Origin: Nissolia schottii
Taxonomy: Eukaryota > Streptophyta > Magnoliopsida > Fabales > Fabaceae
Direction: 5' to 3'
Assembly (NCBI GenBank): GCA_003254905.1
Contig: QANU01053055.1
Span: 124,001 to 188,000, forward strand
Length of the DNA stretch: 64,000 nt
Part shown: piece by piece, positions 33,962-45,945 of the stretch
Layout of the letters: every line of letters starts with the position of its first letter
Numbering within the stretch: position 1 is the stretch's first letter
Notes under the pieces: generated by a model
Database searches by the model: none
Told to the model about the DNA's origin: nothing
What the model saw: the letters and a program-made list of their open reading frames with translations, nothing else
Made by a program: the position numbers and the translations under genes

Positions 33962-34816
33962 CTAATTGGTTCTCTGTTGATCAGGAACTCGATAAAAGGC
34001 TGTACACCCCCACACTTTTAAATAATTAAAGTTTGATTTTTCCCCCCATATTTCATGTGGAGAAACCTTTCTATTTCTTGACAGTATCCTATTAGGAATA
34101 TGACATGCTGTCAATAATGCCTCGCCCCAAACATTGTATGGTAACTTAGCACTTAGCAACATTGAATTAACCATATCCACTAAGATACGATCCTTCATCT
34201 CCGCTAAACCATTTTGTTGTGGAGTATATGGAGTAGAAGATTCATGCACAATACCTTGTAATTCACAGAAATTATCGAATTCTGTAGAAAAATATTCTCC
34301 ACCTCTATCACTATGAAGATCTTTTATTTTCTTATCATGCATATTTTCTACTTCCATTTTATACTTTTTGAATATATCAAATGCTTCATCTTTATTTCTT
34401 AGCAAGTACACATAAATGAATCTAGAACAATCATTTATAAAGGTTATAAAATACCTTTTGCCTCCTCTAGTAATATTACCATTTAATTCACAAATATCAC
34501 TATGAATTAGTTCTAGTAAATGTGTATTCCTTTCAACTTTAGGAAATGGTTTCTTAGTAATTTTGGATTGTATGCAAACTTCACATTTCTTATTGAAATC
34601 CTTATTACTAAGAACAGTGTAATTGTTCTTATGCATATATTCAATTGACTTGTAATTTAAATGTGCTAATCTACTATGCCATAAATCACAAGAACCAACA
34701 ATATACACAGAAATATTCACTATATTATTAATACTAAGTATGAACATGCCTTCTGTACAATATCCTTTTCCTACATACATATCATTCTTAAGCAAGATCA
34801 CTTTGTCAGATTCCAT
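33962..34816 (-). pseudogene. copia GAG-pre-integrase and integrase core
   Basis: A well-preserved 284-codon frame. Residues 45-100 hold the pre-integrase zinc finger (LWHSRLAHLNYKSIEYM, then CEVCIQSK). The integrase core follows, with all three catalytic positions visible: aspartate in HSDICE, aspartate in LHSDRGGEYF, and glutamate in TPQQNGLAEM. It ends with LKVWGCTAFYRVPD. In contrast to the element at 1-7011, the catalytic triad is complete, although the polyprotein as a whole is broken. Confidence 0.9.
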
Positions 34817-35070
34817 TATAATTTTGAATCCACAGAGGACTTCTTTCTTTTCCCTTTATTGGTTTTTACTTCACCAATTTGATTCACTTTTGAATTCTAA
34901 GAAAGATACACAGCATCCCGCTTTCGCGTTTCTTCTTCAATATGCAAGTGCCTTAGTAATCTTTCGACAGTGAACTCCTCACAATATGTAATAGTTTCTT
35001 CCTGTAATCATTCCAACTTGAAGGCAATTTTGATATAATTGCTCAATGATTCAGGAATCACCACTTTTAA

Positions 35071-36327
35071 TTTGTATTAAACTATTATAAACAAATTATA
35101 AATAATTTATTTAAATAACTTTTATGCATAACACGGGTACTAAACTAATTAAGTAAAATAGAAGGTAAATCAAATAAAGCAATACAATATCTATGTCTTT
35201 TATTACAATTATACATATCTAAATAATCAACACATGGTTAGTCGAGCGGTAGGTAAGCTCGTCCCCTTCCTACGATGAAACCCAAAAGGAAAGAAAATTA
35301 TGTCGGGAGGGACAACCACAATACCCCCAGTTAGATTAGTGAGTCGTGGAGTCTGAACATCAATGCTAGGAACAAAATAAAAGTTTTACTAGGTTTACAA
35401 CAAAACTAGTTTTGTGAATCTGAATAAAGATGAATTGGTTCTTTATTAAAGAGTAGGCTTGTAGCTAACTTAAAATCAATTTTAAAATATGGTATAAATT
35501 ATCAATATTTATCAAGTTAAAATAATTAGATAAATTAATGGATATCAATAAAATAAATTTATATAAAATAATAATGAACTATCAAAATTTAAATTATCAA
35601 ATATAATGTTTTAATAGCTTATAAAAAACTTAAAAGAAATCTAAATAGATATGATAAAAAAAAATCTAATACATCAATTAAATGATATTTTTATTCACAT
35701 ATCTAATAATATCTCTTTCTCTTAGAATTGCCAAATATATCCCTTCCAAATAAAATCAACCCAATTTTTATTGTTCCAAACACTACCTAAGTCCTCCTTC
35801 TCTTTTAATGATATTCAAAATAAGACTTCCTTTATATCATGGATTTAATGGAATTTAAAAGGTAGGGGGCCAAAATTAAAATGATTTTAAACTAAAAGGA
35901 GCTAACTATAAATATAATCAGTGTGTCTTATTGCTTATGCTTCTTCTTGTTATCTTTAGCGTGGAACTACCTCAGAAATTTCAACTCGTTGTGCATTGGT
36001 TTGAATGTCTTGCGTTTTAATTATTTGCATCAACAAAATTTTAGTCTGGTTGCTCTCATTTCTTCAAGGTCGTTGAAGTTGGTTAATTATGTTGCTGCTT
36101 TTGTTAATGTTAACTTCGAAGCTTTGATGTATCATGTCATTTTGTGCTCAGCGAGATGCTGCGGTTCTGATGTTCTGTTTTTGCCGTGTGAACTTGACAT
36201 TATTATTGATATTATATTTCCACCCTCTTTCTGCGTTCAGTTAAATGTTTCTTGGTTATTTCCTCTAATATTCATGTCATTTAATTTAATTGTTCATCAA
36301 ATAATTGTTGTTCTTTCTTCTGAACAG
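35071..36327. other. expanded intron of the P0 remnant, last part
   Basis: AT-rich up to about 35900, with one more complex patch at 35230-35350 that may be an old repeat. From 35920 to 36327 the base composition is T-rich, like a plant intron, ending in ttcttctgaacag. The 176-codon plus frame here begins in intron sequence and only its last part is the P0 exon. Confidence 0.55.
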
Positions 36328-36598
36328 GTTGGGGCACCTGCTCGTGTTGGTGTGGTTGCTCCTCCTGGCAACACAGGGCTTATCAAGAAGGGAGACAAGG
36401 TTGGATCCTCTGCAGCCATTCTCATATGGGCTTGTGGGCCTTTCTGTCTATGAAAATGGCTCTGTCTTCAGCCCTGATCTCATGTTCTTGATCTTACTGA
36501 GGATGGTCTCATGGAGAAGTTTGCTATTGGTGCCTCCATGGTTACTTCACTTTCATTGCCCATTTCACATGGGTTTCAGCTTGCTTTGTTTCTAGATT
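36328..36598 (+). pseudogene. RPP0: 60S acidic ribosomal protein P0 (uL10), damaged exon 3
   Basis: The acceptor ctgaacag is followed by VGAPARVGVVAP, which continues exon 2 at 28574. Then whole blocks known from the family are missing: the piece after VAP, about 30 residues between NTGL and IKKGDKVGSS, and the segment before FSYGL. Two frame changes follow (FSYGLVGLSVYENGSVFSPDL in one frame, then DLTEDGLMEKFAIGASMVTSL in another). Homology ends at about HGFQ and the C-terminal stalk part that binds P1/P2 is absent. The residue counts are from memory of the family. The damage proves a pseudogene. Confidence 0.88.
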
Positions 36599-38287
36599 TG
36601 TTCTAGTTATTTTACAATGCTGCTCTTTTAATATTGCATTATGGCTCATGTTAATTTTTTGAACTTCCTAGTCATTTATCCATTTGTTTAAATTACCCTC
36701 GATACCTATATATGAGAGATCCCTAGCTTGCGCAAACAATATGCTTCAACTACTTGCTTTACCATCCACTTCTAGTTCCCCTCAACTATTTGATAAAACG
36801 TTATTAATATCTTGGCGTGTAATGACTTAAAAGGCCTAGTTCCAAAAAAAAAAAAAAAAAACTCGAAATGACGTGTTGCTCACTACCTGATTTTAAATTG
36901 AGCTTAGCTTACCACGGCAGTGAAATTATTTATAATAGACCTTTTAGTTTAAAGAGGGAAATAAAAAAGAAAAAAAAAAAAAAAAAGAATCATCATGGCA
37001 TGGTTATTGGACTCATGGTTAGGAGGAAGCAAAAATAGTGTGAAGGATGCTCTTGCCAAGAAGGGCCTCCCTCTTCAGTCTAGTTTAATTGCTTTTTTAT
37101 TCCCCTCCCTCTGCATCCTCCACAGTTTGTTATTGTTTTGGTGTGAAATGGACCCATGATGAATTGAACTCAATTTCCATGACAACTTCCTCGTTTGAAG
37201 GTTATTGGAGTTGGCAAAGGCTAGTTGACGACCTTGACGTTGAATTCGCCAGTATTGTCGGCAATTTTTAATTATATTTAGCTACATAGTTTACAATTTT
37301 ACTTGGTCAATTGTTTAAGATTAATGCAAATGTATAATATCTTTTTATCTCATCTTATTCAAAATATTTGTAACTCAAAAAATTGTGTTTAATTAATATC
37401 CCAATCAAATAAGAAAATCATGAATAAGAGTTGTGCTCTACTAAGGTTTCCAAGCTTAGAGAGAGTTCCTTTACGCTATCGTGCGTTCCTCTTATGCTCA
37501 CTAGAGTTCTTTCTTGCGCTACATTGTATTCCCCTTTTGCTTTTATTGACTATCGCTGTGAGTGCCGAATGAAGGCGAACCCATGGATGAAAGTGGTGAC
37601 GATGATGGTAACGAGAAGCTAGAGATCTGTAATTAACTAACTATTTCTATTGAACCAAATTAGAGAAACCATTAACTGATAGATAACATTTTGGGCATTT
37701 CTATGTGTGGGGAATAAAGGGGGTCTAACCCAAAACAACAGAAGAAAAAATATACGGCGTACAAAACTTGAGCTAAATCACACAAATAAAATACAATAAA
37801 TCTATTAGACTCGTGCTAAGTTTGGTTAACTAGTCTACGTATATAATAAACGTTAACGTTCTAAGTGTCTTGCTAAATAATAATTAAAGAACATGAAATT
37901 TTATTTTTTATGATGGATAATATTTAATATGTTCTTTTAATCATTGTGCCATCATATTATACGTTATCTTGAATTTTCAGTCCTTGGAATAGTAGAGATT
38001 CTACGCAATTTGTCAAGCACGCCCATGTGAAAAATATTTAGAACAATCTTTTAGTTCCAAAACAAATTTCATTTTGTTTTATTTTATTTATTTTATAAAA
38101 AAATAACAGTTATGGTTCAAAATTTAAAGTTAAACGCTTCAGTTGCCCAACAGGGTAAAAGATAGGGACTGCTTATGGATCAGATTGAGAGACGCCATCC
38201 TTTTGGATTCGTAAACGAATCTGAAAAGTCAGTCCATAAAAATGATTGATTCTTATCCTATAACACTAGTGATATAGAAAAATTATA
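36599..38287. other. intergenic, no gene recognised
   Basis: A-runs at 36844-36861 and 36963-36986. Short frames at 37089-37271 and 37431-37622 carry no motif. No P0 C-terminal sequence was found here. Confidence 0.5.
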
Positions 38288-38496
38288 GGGATAATGCTAA
38301 TTTTAGTCATAAGTCTTTCTTGTTGTTCCATTTTTATTTAATATAAAAAATTAGTAAAAATATCACAATACAATATTAATAATAAATTGAGAGATTAATT
38401 TGATATGCAAATTACAATTTTAAAGATTAAAAAATTAAATTTTAAATTTTAAAAACTAAAATAATTCTCACTTATGGTCCAAAATGAGCATCGCCC
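38288..38496. mobile_element. small Mutator-type MITE, same family as 30506-31040
   Basis: The ends are GGGATAATGCTAATTTTAG and, in reverse complement, GGGCGATGCTCATTTTGGA. The flanks are aaaattata (38279-38287) and aatattata (38497-38505), 8 of 9 matching. The body matches the right half of the element at 30506-31040 through attagtaaaaa-atatcacaata, aattgagagattaatttga and aaagattaaaaaatta blocks. Confidence 0.75.
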
Positions 38497-40154
38497 AATA
38501 TTATATGGTTATGGATGAAGCTCGTGTAAATAACAATAACACAATCAAAGGTCTTAAGTTATCCAACATTTTGGGCACTATGCCATCCAATATTCACGGA
38601 AGTGGTGATAGAACAAGTGCAAGCCGCTATCTTCTTTTCTGTGATGTTCTCTTGCCTTCCCTTTTTTTTTTCTCTCTTTCGTGTTCTTTTCAAACCCAAA
38701 ATAAAGTAACGATATGCTAATGCATCTTATACGGCCTCATATTCCGCCCTATCCCCCATAATACTTTTCTTTGGAAAGAGTATACGTCACTTTGTCAAAA
38801 GGTGAGGGACTAATCTAGCGAAATATGATCAATCATACATTCATAATCATACATTACAACTAGACAAAATCGACCGATTCAAATTGGAAACACAAATCGG
38901 TCACTTGTCTAGCTAATTTTTCCATTTGAATTGCTTAAGTATATGACTTGGTCAAATTCAGAAATAATCGATATAAATAGACTTGGTCTTTCAAGTCGAA
39001 CCGCAAGTCATGAACCAGTTGCGATTACAAGAGGATATATGTAGGGCGGACAGCTTACCATCATAGTATGAGCACCCTCGTGTTTTGATATTTTCATAAT
39101 AATTTATATGTATTTAAATGTTAATATATTTTTATATACTGTTTGATTTAATTTCAGCTTTGATGCTTTGATCGAATCGATTGCGAAGTCGAGTTTTATA
39201 CCTATAATTCATTCATACCCCTATAGCTAAATCTTGGAATCGTAGATAAGGAGACGCAGCTGACTTCTATCACTATATATATATCTCTTTTCCATTTTAT
39301 GGGTCATCTACTATCATTAATTCAATATCTCTAATGTAGATAGGTGTACATTGTCATCCTTCACTTGCGGCCCTAATTTCGTATCCATCATCCATTCTAA
39401 TCAAATCCCACTCTCTATCTTTTCTTTTTCTTTTTCTTTTTCTTTCTTTTTTTTAAAATTTAATTTTGAGAACATCGAAAAAGGGAAGCCGATGCAATAA
39501 GGATCACATCACATCAGTTGAAGGAATGACGCCACAAAAACCTGCTTGTTTAGCACCAAACCATACCAACCTTCGCATCGCATAGACACAAACATAGCCG
39601 TTGACTTCCCATGTTCTAAGTCAAACGAAGGACCAATCCCACGTTTGTGCGCTCCCTCAAAATATTTTGCTTTAGGAGGTGTAGATGTTATTTTTCATAC
39701 ATTTTAACACACCCAACATAAATATTTCTTTTCTTGTATATTTAAATACAAAATAATTTATTTGTAAATTATTTTTTAAAAATTTATTTTACAACTAAGA
39801 ACTTAACTAAACTGCATGCCGCCCTTAATATAGGTCTATTGTTGGCGGAAAGTCATACATGTGTTATGACTTATGAGTATATTTTATATATGCTCTCTCT
39901 ACCATCCATCTTTTAGGCACACTTCCATGTCTGGGTGTGAACATGTTGCAGGTGGCCAAAAAAGCGTTGCCGCGTTGGATGAATGAAATCAGGAATGGAA
40001 CAATTCCATCTGCCCGTAGATAGCGGCAACAAAGCAAAATTGAGAACTTGTACCGAAATTAGCAAAAGAGAGGATGGCCTAGATTTTACAATAGAAATTT
40101 GATGTGTATTGGTTTTTTTTTTGCTTTTTAATTTCAAATAGATACCATTCTAAC
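38497..40154. other. intergenic, no gene recognised
   Basis: Mostly AT-rich, with a (CTTTTT)n tract at about 39418-39454. A 74-codon minus frame at 39913-40137 has no motif. Confidence 0.5.
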
Positions 40155-41239
40155 CAAGGCCGGAGCCAGGAATTTAATAGGAGGGGAGTCCAACTATTTT
40201 TTTGTTTTTGGTAGAAAGATGCAAAGAAGTCGAAATATATATATATATATATATAACTTATAAAATTAAATTAAAAGTAATTGTTATCTAGAAATATAGT
40301 GTATAAAACAATGTCTATATAGTTTATATACAACATATACATACAAGATTAACTATATACTTTATACTATAGACTCTTATTTTTTAAAAAATATATTTAG
40401 CAATATTTCATGCATTTAATTAAAAATTATCAATTATTACATCTAAAGTAAATTTTGCAACGGTCTCCTTTTTAACGTGAGAACTCGTGTAATTTGAAAT
40501 ATAGTTTTAAAGTTTTGTTTTAATAATTTTAACAACTTAAAAAGCTTATTAAGTTGTTGTAATTTACAGAGAAGGATAGATCAAAATAAGTTGAATTAAC
40601 CTACTAATTAAAGGATAAATATTTAATTTGTTAATCTTCAATAGTTTCTCACACAATTCAAAGTAATGAAAAGTAATAAAAAGAAAAAAAGAATAAGAGA
40701 GTTACAATTGATCACAAAGAAACAGAGAAATAAATATGTCAAGTGAAGAAAGAAGAAAAGGTACAGTAAAACTAAAGAAGCTATAGTGTTTTTGTCTACC
40801 TTTTTTTTCTAAAAAAAGCTTGCATGATTCTTTTATTAATTATAATTCAACATCACATTAACAATACATACAAGCAAGTGTGTCAAGAAGAATCGACGAA
40901 TGTAGTTTAGTGTTACTGGTTAAGGGGTCATCACATGATAGCTAAAGAATGCAGAGTTTAATGGACTATTAAGGGGGTAGTCTTTTGTCACACTACTTCA
41001 TCATGGCAAAAGTTTTCTTGTTTCCTTGTGATTAATGTGATTATACAATACTGATAGTCCTATTTGAATGGACAAAATAAACATTGATGCTTTTGTTTGC
41101 TAGAAATTTTACTAGTTCAATAACATACATTACAATTTATCATTCATAAGTTAAAAAAACACTATTTATGAGTTATAAAAAAATTGAAAAGTTTTGAGGG
41201 GGACCGTGGCCACCCCAGCCCCCCTTGGTTATGCCCTTG
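40155..41239. mobile_element. hAT-type non-autonomous element
   Basis: The ends are CAAGGCCGGAGCCAGG on the left and CAAGGGCATAACCAAGGGGG on the right (reverse complement). The flanking 8 bases are attctaac and attctaat (40147-40154, 41240-41247), 7 of 8 matching, consistent with hAT. The interior is AT-rich with a (TA)n tract at about 40236-40253. The GC-rich motif near both ends (ggagccagg, ccaccccagcccccc) is typical of this kind of plant element. No transposase. Confidence 0.78.
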
Positions 41240-41423
41240 ATTCTAATGCCTTAGAATGTACGCAGTAAAGTTTCTCTTATTGGAGAGAGGCATTTTTTTT
41301 TTTAAGTGTGTTCACGATTTTGATTTAGAGGGGAAGGAGAGAAAAATGTTTGTGAAATTTTATGTTCACGATTGTTACTTTAAAGAAATAGATCTTTTTA
41401 AGTTGCACCTTATATGTAAGAGA

Positions 41424-41829
41424 GAATGATGCACTAACTGGTTTATGGTGAATCAGTTTCATTTAGACGCATTTTTAAATTGTGAGTAAATACATTTTAA
41501 AAGTGTGGCTAAATGCATTCTCAATTTTAGCCTACCTCATCTCTCTTCATTAGTTAGCTGAACTTTTAAATTGTGATTAAATACATTTTAAAATCGTGAC
41601 TAAATACATTCTCAATTTTACCCAATCTCATCCCTTTTCACTAGTGTCAATTTCATTTAGCCACATTTTTAAATTGTGGTTAAATATATTTCAAAAGTGT
41701 GACTGAATGCATTTTCAATTTTATCCCCACCTTATTTAGTCACACTTTTAAAATGTATTTAACCACAATTTAAAAATGCGACTTAATGAAATTGGTCTAC
41801 CCTAAATTACTCAGTGCATTATTCTCCCA
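41424..41829. mobile_element. long-armed inverted-repeat element with internal tandem units
   Basis: The left end starts gagaatgatgcactaactgg and the right end inverted starts gagaataatgcactgagtaa. The similarity runs about 85 bases into the element (for example cgcatttttaaattgtg, aaatacattttaaaagtgtg). Between the arms the attttaaattgtg..acattttaaaa unit recurs with a period of about 105-120 bases. The same unit appears at 13690-13760 inside the Mutator-type MITE and more weakly at 18700-18790. No target duplication was found. Confidence 0.7.
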
Positions 41830-42554
41830 AGTGAAAAAAAATTCAAGAATCTCTTACTCACGTATGTTTATCCAAAAAATGGTCACGTTGAATATGTGCA
41901 GCTGATTAATGAGATGGTTTTAGTCAATAAGTGCAGTTTGGGGAAACAGTACAAATTATAACGAATTTATCGATGTCCATCCCATCATTGCTATTTGGCT
42001 GACTGATCCACCTCAGTTTGTTTTAGAAGTAATGAAAGATGTTGCCGAGACATGTTGTCTTTTAACTGCATCCAAGATTAAAAAGAAAATACATTAAAAA
42101 AAAAATCTTTGTGTTACCTCATTCTTCAATAACACCAAAAATTCTCTTGAATCCTCAATCACTAGGCATTCTGTAGTGTATTTCACTTCCTTCAATTTTT
42201 TTAACTTTCGTTCTCTCAATTGTATGATATTTCTTTTCCTCTGGTTGGTCACTGTTCATATTTAGTTACTTCTGTTGTTGGTTAACTAGAATTAGAATTA
42301 AGTCATTTAACAGCAAAAGGTAATTTTTAATTTTTTAAAGTAACTCTTCTATTAAATATATATATATATATATTATGCCATTAAAAAAAGATAAAATTTT
42401 ATGATATATATTTTATTGTATTTACTTAAGTTTTGATGTATCTATTAAAAGGATTAAATTTTAATGTATTTTTTTTTTAAATTTTGTTTAGTAATGTTCG
42501 GTACAATTGACTCAATAACTCATTAGTTGAACTAAGTTTAATAACTATGAATTT

Positions 42555-43260
42555 CACAACTAAAGTAAATTTGCCACAAAATTTGCAACTAAATTCATAG
42601 GAAACTATTCGCAAAAAAATCTACACATAAGAAAATTTGCAACTAAATATGTAGCAAAAAAGTTTGCAACTAAATCTGTAGCAAATTATTCGCAAGAAAA
42701 TTCGCAACAAAGTAAACACAACTAAATTCGCAGCAAAGAAAAATCACGAGAACATTCGCAGCAAACTAGTTCGTAAGAAAATCCCTAGCTAAGCAAATTT
42801 GCAAGAAAATATGTAACAAAGTTATTCCGCAACAAAATTTGCAACAAGTAATTTGCGAGAAAATTCACAATAAGAAAACTCATAGCAAAATTCACATGAA
42901 ACAAAAGTCACAAGTAAATCCGCAACAAAAAATTGCAAGTAAATTCGCATATACTATTTCCTAAGGATTTAACTACGAATATTGTGTTGTCCAAACCTTT
43001 TGACATTTTTTCTTCAATTATTTGCAAATTATTTGCCAATATTTTACTTATAAAATAATTTGCAATAAAATTTGCAACACAATATTGTCCATTGAGGGAA
43101 ACATGCTTGAAGATTTTGCTGCGAATTAAAAAATTTGTAACAAAATGTCCATTGACTTACTTATAAAATGAAAATTCACAACAAAATTCACGAGTATTAC
43201 TTAACAAAAAAAAATATCATAACAAATTTTTACAAGTAATTCACAGTTTTTTTTAGCAAT
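42555..43260. repeat. degenerate minisatellite-like field based on a TTCGCAACAAA-type word
   Basis: Some 700 bases built from variants of gcaactaaattcg, gcaacaaaat, gcaagaaaattcgc and acaagtaaattcgc. Spacing is irregular at roughly 12-20 bases and no two units are fully alike. The T-rich form on the other strand begins to appear from about 43005. It has no open frame and no uniform spacers. Clusters like this occur as subterminal repeats in CACTA-type elements, but no CACTA end was found next to it. Confidence 0.7.
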
Positions 43261-43757
43261 AAATTCAAAGGGAGCCAACCAAAACAAACAAATCTGTGGG
43301 TCCTTAGATATGGATAGATGACAATGTTGCACTTCAGTCATTTACAACTTTAGTTTACTTCACATCTTAGTTTATGTTTTGGGGAAAAAGTCTGACTAGA
43401 AAATGCATCTGTTCACCATATATAGTCCATTGCTGTTAATTAGGCTAAGAGTCACTAGAAACGATGCCATGAACCGAAATTTTGGACATTTTTGCCGTTC
43501 TGAATTGCCAATTGGGCAGCTTATTATTGAGTAGTTGGGATTAGGAAGAAGGCATCATGAGAAACTAGATTCCTCATACTTAACATTGTTGTATCCGTAT
43601 AACCAATACTTATTTTAAAATGGAGATGAAAGTGGTTAACATTAACTACAACCTATAAATTTTCTCTGACTTTTCTTTTATTTAATTTTTTTTTGGCTTT
43701 ATGTGTAAAATCAGACATGTAACAGAGTAGCTTCATATACTTGGCGATGCATCCTTA
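43261..43757. other. intergenic, no gene recognised
   Basis: AT-rich; no motif-bearing frame. Confidence 0.5.
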
Positions 43758-44378
43758 CGGATATGTTTAGAAGGAAGGCAAGAGAGGGAATGACAAGGAA
43801 GGGCATAACCAATTTTTAATAAATCTTGTTTAAAAGAGATTTTTAAGAAGGGAAATGAATGGTTTAAGGAGAAAAATGAATGGTTATGAATAGACACTAT
43901 TTTGTCCCTCTGAAATGGGAGGGGAGTGAAGGAGGGTTTGTGATACATTTTTTCAAAACATCCAAACATAATAATGATATCATCTCTTCAACTCCTCCCC
44001 TTGCCTTCCCATCTCAAGCCATTATAAGCCACTCCTTGCCACCATCAATGAAACTCCCAAACATAGCCCATCGTCATGGAGGAAATGACAAGGGAGGAAG
44101 TGACTTGTTTTATAAAAAATGTGTTTCGGCGTAATTTTTAAAGAGGGAGAGGGATGGACACCTGGTCTCTTCTTTGTCATCCAAACTCTTAATTTTTTGA
44201 CTCTCTAAATTGGAGAGTCAAAGAAGGAAACGATTACATTTATCTTTTTCTCTCTCATTAAACTTGTCTATAATCTAAACAAGAGTATGGTTTATCTTTA
44301 TTCACTCCTCTCCTTGCCTCTCCCTTCCCTTCTAAGGAGTATTTCCTTCCATCATCTATAAAAATCTCAAACATAGCC
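43758..44378. mobile_element. Tourist-like MITE, possibly compound
   Basis: The left end has cGGATATGTTTAGAAGG and the right end inverted GGCTATGTTTGAGA. Both sides are flanked by tta (43755-43757, 44379-44381), as in the PIF/Harbinger group. A second inverted terminal motif, caaacatagccc, is at about 44059-44070, so a shorter element (about 43758-44070) may be nested or fused. A palindrome ttgactctctaaattggaga lies at about 44198. Confidence 0.6.
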
Positions 44379-45807
44379 TTAAGGTCAAGGAGGGGCGATC
44401 TTCCCCCTCCTTTTAAAAAATTATATACTTTTTTTTTTATTCTTTATCCTGTTTTAATTTTTTTATTTACATTTACAAGTAGACTCATACATGCTTGGCT
44501 CCTCCCCAATGTTTTAATACTTACATTATAATACCAAAAAGGAGAAATAATTGTTACTTTAAGTAAAAATTCAATAATAAATGTGTATTTTTGAGTTTTA
44601 TGGGTAAAATGTTCACTATGTATATCGTGACTCTTATTTAAATTTGTATGTACTATGTAAGAGGAAAAATTATTGAAAAATTATTTTTTGTTTTACAAAA
44701 TGTTAGAATATACATATTACTTTTTGAAAAAAGAAAAATTGTATAAAATTAACTAATAAATATTGGCTTCTCCCACCAAATTGGTCTAACACTGCACCTT
44801 CCATATACGTGGGTTTGGGAAACCAGGTTATATTTATGAGTCCATCAAACTATGTCCAAAGCAGGAATCTAGAGCAAGTAAAAATGAATAAGCTGGGTTA
44901 TGAAATTGTTAATATTTATGTGAAACTCGTAATGGAATTTTTTGTGGTATATATAATCTATAAGAGATAAATTAAACACTCTTAATTAGCCTTGTATAAT
45001 CACAAAACATATACACTAAAGGTAATTATCTAAATAAATTGAGTACATTGTTATAAAAAAAAATATACAAATAGGAAAGAGAAATATTTTAGATAAGTTT
45101 CGAATGGGATATATACATAAAATATAGTGAGTAAGCATTTGGATATAAGTCAGCGGAAGAAAAAAAAGAGAGAATATATGTCATTAAGGTGAGTATAAGA
45201 AAGGGACAAATAATGATACTAGATATTTAAAAGGAATGTTAAAAAAAATATGAGTCTTAAAATATTCATGTTTTTTCTGTCCATGATAAGACTCACATTT
45301 TTTTGGTAAGAGCATTATTTAAATATTATCCGAATATTAACGTACGTGTAACATTCTTATGGCTAAGTGGGTTCCAAATAAGAAGCATCATGGGAGGAAG
45401 CATGGAGCGGAAAACACAACCACATGTAACATGGCGCGGCGTGATTGGCTACAATAAAGTAAAGAGGAAAGCTAAACAGCAGCGCCAGTGGGTTCAAAGT
45501 AACCAACCTAAGAAGGTCAAGCTTCAACGACTCCACTATTTCATTTTCTGGATTCGAAACTAATAGTCTCCCCCTCATCTTCCTTTTCTTGTCTTTTTAA
45601 TATTGTTGCGGATAAGCTCCATGTGCAGCATTTCTACCCTCCACCAGATTTTATTTATTTTATTTCATTTCATTAATTTACAGTGTTTCCTCCATCCACT
45701 TTTGTTGTGTGTTCCCCTTTCCCTCCCGTCCCAAACCCATTCCACACGTCTTTATTTTTTTCCTTCTATTCAAAATTTCCACAACCTTTCTCTCCCACCA
45801 TAATCCC
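44379..45807. other. upstream region of the HSPRO gene
   Basis: AT-rich up to about 45300 and then mixed. The stretch 45600-45945 is pyrimidine-rich (many CCTTTC and TTCTC words), as expected for a plant 5' untranslated region and core promoter. The small frames here have no motifs. Confidence 0.5.
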
Positions 45808-45817
45808 TATATAAATA
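45808..45817 (+). promoter_or_regulatory. TATA box of the HSPRO gene
   Basis: TATATAAATA, 129 bases before the start codon of the HSPRO frame and followed by a C/T/A-rich leader. Position and sequence fit a plant core promoter. Confidence 0.75.
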
Positions 45818-45945
45818 CCCTTTTATCCATCCTTGTGCTCCTCAAATTTCTAGCGCCACAACAACAAGCACCCTAACCCCGCCCGCCCTCTCTCTCTCAT
45901 CCTCAAATCAAAAGACCAAATTTTTCTTTCATCATCAATCCCAAA

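Larger units (their letters stand above)
32595..35070 (-). mobile_element. third Ty1/copia element, truncated at both ends
   Basis: Minus-strand copia remnant without recognisable LTRs. From right to left it has a gag piece (about 34830-35070, with ITYCEEFTVERLLRHLHIEE-like sequence), then integrase, reverse transcriptase and the start of RNase H. The protease and zinc-knuckle region is missing between gag and 34816. The left end stops inside RNase H, next to the MULE fragment. The element lies inside the large intron of the P0 remnant. Confidence 0.85.

Noticed and set aside
35226..35330. tRNA-like patch (ggttagtcgagcggtaggtaag)
   Set aside because: A box-A-like word only; no cloverleaf or box B at proper distance. 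Not called as tRNA or SINE.
36844..36986. A-runs taken as poly-A tails of a retroposed P0 copy
   Set aside because: The P0 remnant keeps introns, so it is not a processed copy, and the C-terminal coding part does not reach the runs.
42555..43260. Reading the repeat field as a CRISPR array
   Set aside because: Units are short, variable and unevenly spaced with no unique spacers, and the DNA is plant nuclear.
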